In this document: one piece after another, positions 1-6,438 of the stretch
Numbering within the stretch: position 1 is the stretch's first letter
Layout: each line of letters begins with the position of its first letter
Assembly (NCBI GenBank): GCA_964441945.1
Contig: CAYTWB010000103.1
Location: 1-11,147, forward strand
Source of the DNA: JADGQM01 sp964441945
GTDB lineage: Bacteria; Desulfobacterota; Syntrophobacteria; Syntrophobacterales; Syntrophobacteraceae
Direction of reading: 5' to 3'
Length of the DNA: 11,147 nucleotides
The notes under the pieces: model-generated
Told to the model about the DNA's origin: nothing
The model's input: the letters and a program-made list of their open reading frames with translations, nothing else
Database searches by the model: none
Made by a program: the position numbers and the translations under genes

Positions 1-87
1 AAAAAAGAAGTACCGGGAAGAGTGGACTATCGAAAAGTCGTCAGTGCTGGGTCAAAAGGTCGAGTACTTCAAAGAAAAAAACCTTGA

Positions 88-122
88 TGGGTCATTTCTC
101 GTGAGCGCAGGTGGGTCATTTC
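88..122 (+). repeat. Two direct repeats TGGGTCATTTC, IS-end-like
   Basis: The 11-mer TGGGTCATTTC occurs at 88-98 and again at 112-122, exactly 24 bp apart. Short GGTCA-TTT repeats arranged like this are typical of the ends of IS21-family insertion sequences, where the transposase binds several such repeats; that is recall of the family, not a database match. No istA/istB-like gene is recognisable in the window, so this would be one end of an element lying outside it, or a relic. The repeats are certain; their identity is not. Confidence 0.5.
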
Positions 123-382
123 AAATTAGCGCCAAGGGATAACAGCTGTCGTCGATTATTCCAAGAGCATTTTTCAATCAATTTGAGGGCAAGGCTGGAA
201 GGGTTGTCAGATATCATTCACAACGCCGCAGATGACATAGAGAAAGCCAGTGCTGCCGAACAGCGAGTAATGGTAGAACTGCGTAGAATTGGTAATTCCG
301 TTGGACGATTTCCTATGCTATTTCTATGGCTGGAACATCATCTACCGCCTCCAGGCTAAGTCGCGGATGAAAATTGGCCACC
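88..382. mobile_element. Possible IS21-type end relic
   Basis: GGTGGGTCATTTC at 110-122 has a degenerate inverted partner at 369-382, which reads GGTGGCCAATTTTC on the minus strand. The segment between them has no intact transposase. One reading frame (111-359) contains the stretch AEQRVMVELRRIGNSV, which faintly resembles the N-terminal part of some transposases, but the frame decays afterwards. The simplest reading is debris of one or two insertion-sequence ends next to the nuclease gene. Ordinary unrelated intergenic sequence is also possible. Confidence 0.25.
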
Positions 383-410
383 GGTTTGAATCGGTACAGG
401 ACTCCCGGTA

Positions 411-1103
411 TTGGACACTCGATTGACCAGAACAGGCAAACAGCACTCGGTTCAGCGGATCGTTCTTGGCATGCTTCTCTCGGCACTGAGCTTCTGTGCC
501 TCTTTATCTTGGGCTTGGGAAGGCACGGTAACATCTGTTGCGGATGGAAGCACCATTACGGTCACGCGTGAAGGCAAAACAGAGCGGATTCGACTCTACG
601 GCACAGAATGCCCCGAAAAGCGTCAGGATTTTTTTCAGAAGGCCAAGGATTTGACCTCTGAAACGGTATTTCGAAAAGTGGTCGAGATTGTACCTGTCGC
701 TATTGACCGGAAAGGGCACACCAAGGACCCCTATGGACGAACGCTGGGTCTCGTATACACCGCCAGCCGCGTATGTCTGAATGAAAAACTGATCGCCTCA
801 GGCCTTGCCTGGGTTGACATCCGATCCTGCACCAAGCCGGAATGCAAATCATGGAAGGAGCTGGAAAGGCAGGCCAAACGACAGAAACTGGGCCTCTGGT
901 CCATGCCCAATCCAATCCATCCCTGGGAATTCCGCCATAGCAAGGGATCAACGATTCCGATCTACCATGGTGATATCGTGAAGCATGTGTTTCACTCTTC
1001 AAATTGCGAGGAGTTTGACTGCAATAGTTGTATCGTCCTATTCAGGGGCCGGGATGAGGCTGTCAGAGCAGGATACAAGGCGTGCAGCATCTGTAATCCC
1101 TGA
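411..1103 (+). CDS. Secreted thermonuclease-like protein (SNase fold) with C-terminal Cys/His cluster
   Basis: Probable exported nuclease of 230 aa. I use the TTG start because an AGGA sits about 9 nt upstream and because it yields a full signal peptide: basic N-region, hydrophobic core at about residues 17-33, and cleavage likely after SWA (residue 35). Starting at ATG 471 would remove the basic part. Residues 36-175 match the Staphylococcal nuclease family, with ADGSTI (44-49), IRLYGTECPE (60-69), DPYGR (106-110) and GLAW. Aligned to S. aureus nuclease, Arg35, Glu43 and Arg87 are kept (R61, E69, R110). The calcium ligands Asp21 and Asp40 appear as Ser47 and Glu66, so metal use or activity may differ. 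Residues 185-230 carry H195, C199, C204, C207, C225 and C228. This resembles the small Ada-type metal-binding module fused to some bacterial nucleases and probably binds zinc. The gene stands alone and converges on the methyltransferase gene. Confidence 0.85.
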   Translation: MDTRLTRTGKQHSVQRIVLGMLLSALSFCASLSWAWEGTVTSVADGSTITVTREGKTERIRLYGTECPEKRQDFFQKAKDLTSETVFRKVVEIVPVAIDRKGHTKDPYGRTLGLVYTASRVCLNEKLIASGLAWVDIRSCTKPECKSWKELERQAKRQKLGLWSMPNPIHPWEFRHSKGSTIPIYHGDIVKHVFHSSNCEEFDCNSCIVLFRGRDEAVRAGYKACSICNP

Positions 1104-1181
1104 CCTGTCGTAAACATTCCGAATTCTCGATCATTTCGGATTGGTTGTCTGAGGTAACCCGGAAACCTTGTTATCGCAGCT
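1104..1181. other. Convergent spacer between nuclease and methyltransferase genes
   Basis: This 78 bp gap separates two converging genes, where a shared terminator would be expected. Only a weak inverted repeat is visible: CCGAA at 1119-1123 with TTCGG at 1135-1139, an 11-nt loop and no T-run. I do not call it a terminator. Confidence 0.4.
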
Positions 1182-1826
1182 TCATCCAGTCAGTGCGCTT
1201 TTCCCTCGCTTTTTCGTTTTGGCCACAACCAGGTAGAAGGCATATTCATCCCTGAATTCCACTATTTCAAAATCAAATCCGTCAAGCAGATTCCTCAGTT
1301 CGGCCTCGTCTGGCAGCAGATCCAGGTGAAACGGCGCGTGTTGTCTGAGTTCGGCAATGAAGCTTCTGCCCAAAGGATGGCTGATAACCAGTCTTCCTTC
1401 TATTCGCAACAGGCGATAGATGTTGCTGAGGCTTCTCGGTTTGTCCAGGATATTGGAAAAACAACCGTTGATAAACACTACGTCCAGACTGCTATCCGGA
1501 AGCGGCAAGTCCTTGATGTCGTATAGGTGGGTGATCACCCTTGGAAACTTCTGCCTTACCCGTTCAAGCATGTTTTCAGCTAAATCACAGGCGTGGATTT
1601 CAGAAGGGTGATACTTGAGGATATAGCTTATGAGAATTCCGGTTCCTGTTCCCACATCCAGGACCTTCTCGCCTGCCTGAAGGCCGCTCGCCCTGACCGT
1701 AAACCTCAAACGTTCCGGGACCCCCTTTGGAAGGGGAGGTTCAAAAAGATCTATGTTTTCATTGAAATACTTGCGCTGAAGGTCATTCATACTTTTGATT
1801 TGTGCGAGGGTGAAACGATCAGACAT
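1182..1826 (-). CDS. Class I SAM-dependent methyltransferase, substrate unknown
   Basis: A 214-aa cytoplasmic protein with the Rossmann-fold methyltransferase pattern. Motif I is VLDVGTGTG at 55-63, which binds S-adenosylmethionine. An acidic residue closes strand 2 (D81, in HACDLAENM) and would contact the ribose. Next come YDIKDLPLPDSSLD (102-115) and a strand-4 region, DVVFINGCFSNI. This is the layout of the UbiE/Methyltransf_11 group. There is no signal peptide or membrane segment. The 50 residues before motif I may form the substrate lid. The ATG at 1826 has only a weak GGGA about 7 nt upstream; Met13 (1790) is an alternative with no ribosome binding site. The gene is divergent from the Bax inhibitor-1 gene and convergent with the nuclease gene, so context gives no hint of its substrate (small molecule, quinone, lipid or protein). 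Confidence 0.85.
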   Translation of the reverse strand: MSDRFTLAQIKSMNDLQRKYFNENIDLFEPPLPKGVPERLRFTVRASGLQAGEKVLDVGTGTGILISYILKYHPSEIHACDLAENMLERVRQKFPRVITHLYDIKDLPLPDSSLDVVFINGCFSNILDKPRSLSNIYRLLRIEGRLVISHPLGRSFIAELRQHAPFHLDLLPDEAELRNLLDGFDFEIVEFRDEYAFYLVVAKTKKRGKSALTG

Positions 1827-1974
1827 GGTAAATCCCAGCAGTTATCGGTTTGAAAACATGGAGTCCCTGCTCATCCAGATCCGCGACAGGCACGGGCCGA
1901 TAGCCAATAGAGACTGCACTGCAGATACACCGTCTTTGACCCATTATCTCGAATCAACAGAAACGCCCTTGGTT

Positions 1975-2003
1975 ATTATACAACATTATTGTGAAGAAAG
2001 CAG
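1975..2003 (-). promoter_or_regulatory. Candidate promoter for the methyltransferase gene
   Basis: On the minus strand there is a perfect -10 hexamer TATAAT (plus-strand ATTATA, 1975-1980). The hexamer 17 nt upstream of it is CTGCTT, a poor -35. If used, it would give a 5' leader of about 140 nt before the methyltransferase ATG. Only the -10 is convincing. Confidence 0.3.
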
Positions 2004-2128
2004 AAGGCGAAATTGAATCCGCATCACGGCAGAGAGGATAAGCGTTTGAAAAGCTGCAGCAATCAGGGGCAACGCTCAAACCTGGATGATATCTGTTCCG
2101 AACTGCTTGAATAGATCGGGCCAGAGGA

Positions 2129-2152
2129 CGCCTCATGCAGGCGACGTTTTTT
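2129..2152 (+). terminator. Terminator-like hairpin with T-run, no gene upstream
   Basis: CGCCT (2129-2133) pairs with AGGCG (2139-2143) around a 5-nt loop, followed three bases later by six T (2147-2152). The stem is only 5 bp, so it is weak. No plus-strand gene lies upstream, so it would end either an unannotated small transcript or a leader read toward the Bax inhibitor gene. Chance occurrence is possible. Confidence 0.35.
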
Positions 2153-2179
2153 CGACTGAAGCGCTTACAGCTTTTACAG

Positions 2180-2208
2180 TTGACCCATCTGCGTCAAGAC
2201 TTTATTCT
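2180..2208 (+). promoter_or_regulatory. Sigma70-like promoter of the Bax inhibitor-1 gene
   Basis: TTGACC (2180-2185) and TATTCT (2203-2208) are separated by exactly 17 nt, each one or two bases from consensus. The start point would fall near 2215, leaving a short leader that contains AAAGGA at 2222-2227. The -35 overlaps an inverted repeat, TTGAC (2180-2184) with GTCAA (2193-2197), which could be an operator, though 5-bp arms are easily found by chance. Confidence 0.55.
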
Positions 2209-2235
2209 ACTGGCCTCAATGAAAGGATGACTGAT

Positions 2236-2934
2236 ATGGACAATGGCATTTACTCCCGAAGAGATCGAGCTGTCGCTCTTCAATCAGGTTTTGTGGCTCG
2301 GGTTTACAACTGGATGGGTCTGGGACTGGCCACGACGGCGGTAGTGGCTCTCCTGACAGCTTCCAGCCCGGCTCTTCTCAGTTTCATTTTTGGAAATCAG
2401 CTGGTGTTCCTCGGCCTGATCATCGCTGAACTGGGACTGGTTTTTATTCTGAGCGCAGGCATCGGCAAAATGCAGGCGACAACCGCCGCCTTGATGTTTT
2501 TCTTCTATTCGGCACTGAACGGCCTGACTCTCTCTGCCATTCTCCTTGCCTACACCAGTGCATCCATTGCCAACACTTTCTTCGTGACAGCCGGGACATT
2601 CGCTCTGATGAGTTTCTACGGATATGCAACGAAGCGTGACCTCACATCCTGGGGGAGTTTCTTGTTCATGGGATTGATCGGAGTTGTTTTGGCTTCAGTG
2701 GTGAACCTCTTCCTGATGAGTGAAGCGATCTACTGGCTGATGACCTATGCAGGCGTCATCGTCTTTGTTGGGCTTTCAGCTTATGATGCTCAACAGATCA
2801 AGCAGATGGCTCTCCACGGTTTCGGGGATGAAGAGATCGAGCGCAAGAGCGCGGTCATTGGAGCGCTTCGGCTTTACCTTGACTTTATCAATCTTTTCCT
2901 GATGCTCCTGAACATTCTGGGGCGAAGACGATAA
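2236..2934 (+). CDS. Bax inhibitor-1 family membrane protein (YccA/YbhL type)
   Basis: A 232-aa inner-membrane protein with seven hydrophobic segments, the normal size for the family. I choose ATG 2236 because AAAGGA (2222-2227) lies 8 nt upstream; the frame runs further upstream, but that part contains the promoter. Family signatures are the charged N-terminus followed by RVYNWMGLGLATTA, the YGYATKRDLTSWG loop (about 128-140), FVGLSAYDAQQIK (177-189) and LRLYLDFINLFL near the end. D184 and D216 are in the positions of the paired acidic residues proposed to gate the pH-sensitive calcium leak in B. subtilis YetJ. In E. coli, YccA binds the FtsH protease and limits its action on SecY, while other members are calcium leak channels. 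Which applies here cannot be read from sequence. The gene is monocistronic and ends 31 bp from the convergent TamA-like gene. Confidence 0.92.
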   Translation: MDNGIYSRRDRAVALQSGFVARVYNWMGLGLATTAVVALLTASSPALLSFIFGNQLVFLGLIIAELGLVFILSAGIGKMQATTAALMFFFYSALNGLTLSAILLAYTSASIANTFFVTAGTFALMSFYGYATKRDLTSWGSFLFMGLIGVVLASVVNLFLMSEAIYWLMTYAGVIVFVGLSAYDAQQIKQMALHGFGDEEIERKSAVIGALRLYLDFINLFLMLLNILGRRR

Positions 2935-2965
2935 AGCATCGCTCATAGTTTGCCATATCGGTTAT

Positions 2966-4849
2966 TCAGAAAGCCTGACCGATGCTGAAGTAGAACTGAA
3001 AAGGGCTGAAGGAATTCTGCTGTTCAGGAGGATTGAGTTGATACCCGAAGTCCAATCGTAGCGGGCCAACCAGGGTAAGATATCGGATGCCGCAACCAGC
3101 CGTATACCGAAGATTGCTCCAAAGGACCTCAAAACTTCGTTCAAAGACATTTCCAAAGTCAGCAAATAGCACGCCTTCAAAGGATTTCCTGAGAGGGAAC
3201 CGCCACTCCAGGCTACCTTCAACCAGTGTCATGCCTCCAATCGGGTACCCGGCCGAATTCAGAGGGCCGAGCTTCTGATAGGGGTAACCCCGGACGCTCT
3301 CCGGGCCACCCGAAAAAAAGCGTTTGAAAATGGGGATGAATTCCGTGTTTTCCAGCGTCTGAATGCCCCCCCACTTGAATTTTGCCGCCAGGACTCCATA
3401 CTGGCTGAGTGGTACGTATCCCCTGCCCTCCAGAATCAGTTTCACAAAATCGACTTGTGAACCGATGGCACCTGAAGCCCATTCGACCGTCTGAAAAAGC
3501 CGCAACCCCTTGCGGGGGTTTCCGGGAAAGTCTACGTTCTCCCAAGTATTTCCTTCCAACAGGGATGCCACGAAATAGTTCTCACGCTCCCGATCCAGAG
3601 GCCTCTGAACGGTTGGCATGGTTTTTACGTTCAGGAGCTGGTTTGCCTCCAGATCATACCCAACAAAAGAGGATAACTTTTCATTCCATTTGTAGTTGAA
3701 TACCGGGTAGACATACTCCTTCTGATTTTCGAACGAAACCTGGTCCTCGTGCAGTATGCCTCCATCCAGGGTGAAGTAGCTGCGAGGAGTCAAGAAATAC
3801 GGTTGCAGGAACGTTCCTGCCAACAGCTGGATGAGGGAGCTGGCTTTGGCATTGACTTGCAGACGTCGACCGTCGCCCAGGAAGTTGCGGATTTCCCATT
3901 GCAGCTGGCCGCGGAACTGCTCCACAGTGCCATATCCGAACCCGACCCTGACAGTCTGTTTCCTGGCCTCTTTAACGAGAATGCGAACCGGCAGAACCGT
4001 TTCGTTACCATCCATATTCTCGACAGTCAGATCAACAAACTGAAACAGATCAAGGCCAAAAAGGCGCTGTTGCGTGTTCTGAATTTGAGTGCCGCTGAAA
4101 CGGTCGCCAGGCTGAAACGTCACTTCCCGGAAAATCACATGATCTGAGACGCTCTCTGTCCCTTCGATTGCAATGGGCCCAAAGGTGCAGATCGGCCCCG
4201 AGGCTACGTCGACCGAGATCTCGGCCGAATTGGTGCTTTTGTTGAGCCTGGCCTTCATATCGACGCGTGCTTTCGGATGTCCCCAGTCCGAAAGATATCG
4301 TAGAGCGGCTTTTTCCATGTCCTGATAGGAGGGGGTCGAAAACCGATCACCGGGATGCAGCGGCATGACACGGAGCAGTTCGCTATGCCACGGGCCTGTG
4401 GCTTCCCCGTCCACCGTAAGTGTCACTCCGGAGACCGTCATGGGAGGTCCTTCATCAACCTGGATTTCGATCGTCACCTCATTTCCGAAAAACGGTACGA
4501 TTCGATGAGACTCTACCCGGGCATGATAGAAGCCCTGACTGTTGTAATACGTTCTGATTCGTTCCAGGTCTTCGATCAGGACCGCTTCGTCCAGGGGAGC
4601 TTTGGTGAATAAACCAAGCAGCTTTTCTTTGGTTATCAGGATCGGTTTGAGGTCGCTCGATGAGAGTGAGTGTACCCCTTTGAATTTGATGAAACGCACT
4701 TCCAGGGAGGGATTTGGCGGGGCAGTCTCCTCATGAGCTGCGGAAGTCCCCGTCGCCTGCAACAGCTGAAAGATAAGGACGATACCAACCCACAAGAGGA
4801 GCTGTCGGTTCAGTTGCTTCTCTCTGATGATCGGCGTTCTAGCATACAC
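2966..4849 (-). CDS. BamA/TamA-family outer-membrane protein (three POTRA domains plus beta-barrel)
   Basis: A 627-aa Omp85-superfamily protein that would insert or translocate outer-membrane or surface proteins. A basic N-terminus and hydrophobic stretch (18-38) form the signal peptide. Three POTRA-like periplasmic domains follow, at about 49-135, 136-218 and 221-296. From about 297 to the end is a 16-strand-type barrel rich in alternating aromatic residues. VRGY at 519-522 is the conserved lid-loop motif, and the protein ends in a beta-signal with a terminal Phe (FSIGQAF). Three POTRAs and this length fit TamA (577 aa in E. coli) better than BamA (five POTRAs, about 800 aa). No tamB follows in the window. 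The start is a GTG, 16 nt after the cpoB stop, with a weak ribosome binding site, so it may be translated by coupling. It is the last gene of the minus-strand cluster. Confidence 0.88.
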   Translation of the reverse strand: MYARTPIIREKQLNRQLLLWVGIVLIFQLLQATGTSAAHEETAPPNPSLEVRFIKFKGVHSLSSSDLKPILITKEKLLGLFTKAPLDEAVLIEDLERIRTYYNSQGFYHARVESHRIVPFFGNEVTIEIQVDEGPPMTVSGVTLTVDGEATGPWHSELLRVMPLHPGDRFSTPSYQDMEKAALRYLSDWGHPKARVDMKARLNKSTNSAEISVDVASGPICTFGPIAIEGTESVSDHVIFREVTFQPGDRFSGTQIQNTQQRLFGLDLFQFVDLTVENMDGNETVLPVRILVKEARKQTVRVGFGYGTVEQFRGQLQWEIRNFLGDGRRLQVNAKASSLIQLLAGTFLQPYFLTPRSYFTLDGGILHEDQVSFENQKEYVYPVFNYKWNEKLSSFVGYDLEANQLLNVKTMPTVQRPLDRERENYFVASLLEGNTWENVDFPGNPRKGLRLFQTVEWASGAIGSQVDFVKLILEGRGYVPLSQYGVLAAKFKWGGIQTLENTEFIPIFKRFFSGGPESVRGYPYQKLGPLNSAGYPIGGMTLVEGSLEWRFPLRKSFEGVLFADFGNVFERSFEVLWSNLRYTAGCGIRYLTLVGPLRLDFGYQLNPPEQQNSFSPFQFYFSIGQAF

Positions 4850-4865
4850 TTCGTCTTACATTCTG

Positions 4866-5711
4866 CTACTGAAGTTGCTTCAATTTCTTCTGTGCGGCCT
4901 GGCCTTGAGGACTCTCGGGATACTTTTCCACCACTCGCTCGTAAAGAATCCTTGCGGCAGTGGTATCACCCATTTGTTGAAATGCCGTTCCCTGTTTGAA
5001 CAGAGCTTGCGGCACCTTGCCGCCCTTAGGGTAGCGCTCAATCACTTGTTGGTAGACTTCAACCGCATCCTGGTAGCGCTTCTCTGAAAAGTAGCATTCC
5101 CCCACCGAATAGAGTGCACTTTCAGCCTGCTGGGATTTGGGGTACTTGGAGACAAAACTCTGGAAATCCTTCCGTGCGGCATCATACTGCCCCTGCTGAA
5201 AGGATTGTGAGGCTTTGTCAAAGAGCTCCTTCTCCGGGTCTTTTTCCGGTACGGCGATAGTAGGCTGCGGTGGTTGCACTGCAGGGGGTGGTTTTGCAGT
5301 CGAAGCCTGCGCCGCAGTCGTTGTTGGAGGAGGGACCGTCGGCACTACGGTTATGGACGGTGTGGCGGCAGCGGCAGTCGTTGCCTGTGGCGAAGACGCG
5401 GACGCTGCAGAGCGTGCCATTTGCTCGATCTTGCGATCCGCTTCATCAATTCGACCATTCAGAGCTCCAACCTTAAGCTGCAATTCCTGCAACCGGGCAT
5501 ACAAATCAGCCTTCTTCTGAGACTGCCCGTCAAAGCCTTCGATGCGCCTCTCCATCGCTTCAACCCGTTCACGAAGCATGGAGATGTTTTGTTGCATGGC
5601 GTTCATCTCATGCACCGTGTTTGTGGCACATCCCCCCAGAAAACCGATCGTGATCACTGCCTCCAAAACGAGCAGGGCTTTTCCTTGCATCCATTTAGGC
5701 TCTGCCTTCAT
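4866..5711 (-). CDS. cpoB: CpoB (YbgF) Tol-Pal coordinating lipoprotein with TPR repeats
   Basis: Periplasmic partner of Tol-Pal that in E. coli links outer-membrane constriction to peptidoglycan synthesis by PBP1B. Start ATG 5711 is chosen because GAGGG lies 5 nt upstream; the frame stays open 8 codons further. The 281-aa product has a lipobox FLGGC with Cys28 as the lipidated residue and Ala at +2, favouring outer-membrane sorting. Residues 33-100 form a heptad-rich coiled coil (the YbgF trimerisation region). Residues 101-155 are a Pro/Thr/Ala-rich linker. Residues 160-281 contain three TPR units with the usual A..YFSEKRYQDAVEVYQ and YPKS.QAESALY patterns. E. coli CpoB is soluble rather than a lipoprotein, so the anchor is a difference from that model. 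It lies between pal (86 nt) and the TamA-like gene (16 nt). Confidence 0.92.
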   Translation of the reverse strand: MKAEPKWMQGKALLVLEAVITIGFLGGCATNTVHEMNAMQQNISMLRERVEAMERRIEGFDGQSQKKADLYARLQELQLKVGALNGRIDEADRKIEQMARSAASASSPQATTAAAATPSITVVPTVPPPTTTAAQASTAKPPPAVQPPQPTIAVPEKDPEKELFDKASQSFQQGQYDAARKDFQSFVSKYPKSQQAESALYSVGECYFSEKRYQDAVEVYQQVIERYPKGGKVPQALFKQGTAFQQMGDTTAARILYERVVEKYPESPQGQAAQKKLKQLQ

Positions 5712-5797
5712 CGTTCCCTCTTGCCCATTCTGCACTTCGAATTCTACATATCGGTCCAGGATAGGAACACCCTGAACAGCCTCCGATCAGCAGGTAT

Positions 5798-6376
5798 CTA
5801 GTAGTTCAAAACAAAATGATCTCTTCGATTCTTCGCCCAGCCGGCTTCGTCATGGCTTGTGGCAGCAGGGCGCTCCTTGCCGTAACTGATTGTCGTGAGA
5901 TTCGTTCGAACAATTCCCGAGTTATTGATATATTGCAGAGCGCTGTTGGCCCGCCGTTCACCAAGTGCCAGATTGTATTCGGTTGTACCCCGTTCATCAC
6001 AGTGGCCTTCGATCGTCACTTTGACCTTTGGATAACGCTTCAAAAAGGCAACCTTCTCATCCAGAATGCGCTTCGCTGGTTCGCTCAATGTGTAGGCATC
6101 AAAATCGAAGTAGATGTCTTCATTCTCAAACCTCTGAGCCTTGGCCAGGAATTCCTTTTTCTCCGCTTCTGAAGTCAGTCCCAGCTCCCTCCATCTGGCC
6201 TCATCCAGTCCGGCACCTCCAGCCTTACCCATTCCGGCACTCTCCGGCGGTCCCCCAGTCCCGGCACCGGCACCAAAACCCGGTTGAGGAGGAGAAACAG
6301 CTGTTTTGGAACAAGAAAGCACTCCCAGCACCAGAGCGAAAAACAGGAAAACTCGAACAAGCGAACTAGACCTCAT
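5798..6376 (-). CDS. pal: Pal, peptidoglycan-associated outer-membrane lipoprotein
   Basis: Anchors the outer membrane to peptidoglycan and is released or moved by TolB/TolA. The 192-aa start at ATG 6376 is preferred because GGAGGAGG lies 6 nt upstream. A longer frame begins at ATG 6439, overlapping the tolB stop by one base (TGATG), and would add 21 residues. The signal peptide ends in the lipobox VLSC with Cys22, Ser at +2. A Gly/Pro-rich tether spans about 27-57. The OmpA-like domain covers about 87-192, with DIYFDFDAYTLS, the strongly conserved EGHCDERGTTEYNLALGERR (124-142), SYGKERPA and KNRRDHFVL. The DERGT and NRR residues are those that bind the diaminopimelate side chain of peptidoglycan in OmpA-like domains. 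Very secure. Confidence 0.97.
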   Translation of the reverse strand: MRSSSLVRVFLFFALVLGVLSCSKTAVSPPQPGFGAGAGTGGPPESAGMGKAGGAGLDEARWRELGLTSEAEKKEFLAKAQRFENEDIYFDFDAYTLSEPAKRILDEKVAFLKRYPKVKVTIEGHCDERGTTEYNLALGERRANSALQYINNSGIVRTNLTTISYGKERPAATSHDEAGWAKNRRDHFVLNY

Positions 6377-6438
6377 CTGCATCCTCCTCCATGTCTTGCG
6401 GGTTACTTCGAACAATACAAGCTTTTCTATAGAGCCCA

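Larger units (their letters stand above)
1..410. other. Left-edge region without a convincing gene
   Basis: Two plus-strand frames are open from the window edge. One ends at 85-87 just before the first GGTCA repeat and the other at 140-142. Either could be the last residues of a gene outside the window, and neither is recognisable. A further frame between 265 and 426 encodes a plausible-looking peptide (YFYGWNIIYRLQAKSRMK...) but has stops upstream and no start, so it may be a degraded fragment. Apart from the IS-like repeats and the ribosome binding site of the nuclease (AGGA near 398), I see nothing else here. Confidence 0.4.
1827..2235. other. Gene-free divergent spacer of about 400 bp
   Basis: No open frame here looks coding. 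It contains the candidate -10 for the methyltransferase and an inverted repeat, GTTTGA (2044-2049) with TCAAAC (2076-2081), flanked by the overlapping pair GCGTT/AACGC. It also holds a terminator-like hairpin (2129-2152) and the Bax inhibitor promoter (2180-2208). Such length is unusual for this compact window and could hold a small RNA or a regulatory leader; I recognise no known RNA family. Confidence 0.5.

Noticed and set aside
2086..2235. N-terminal extension of the Bax inhibitor frame starting at 2086
   Set aside because: The extension covers the promoter, has no family similarity, and the ATG at 2236 has a correctly spaced ribosome binding site.
2935..2965. Possible bidirectional terminator between the Bax inhibitor and TamA-like genes
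   Set aside because: Only tiny imperfect pairings (CGGT/ACCG, TCAG/CTGA) reach into the TamA-like stop; no stable stem or T-run.
5274..5801. Plus-strand frame rich in Arg, Cys and Gly opposite cpoB
   Set aside because: The bias arises from the Pro/Ala/Thr linker codons of cpoB on the other strand; no start signal or homology.
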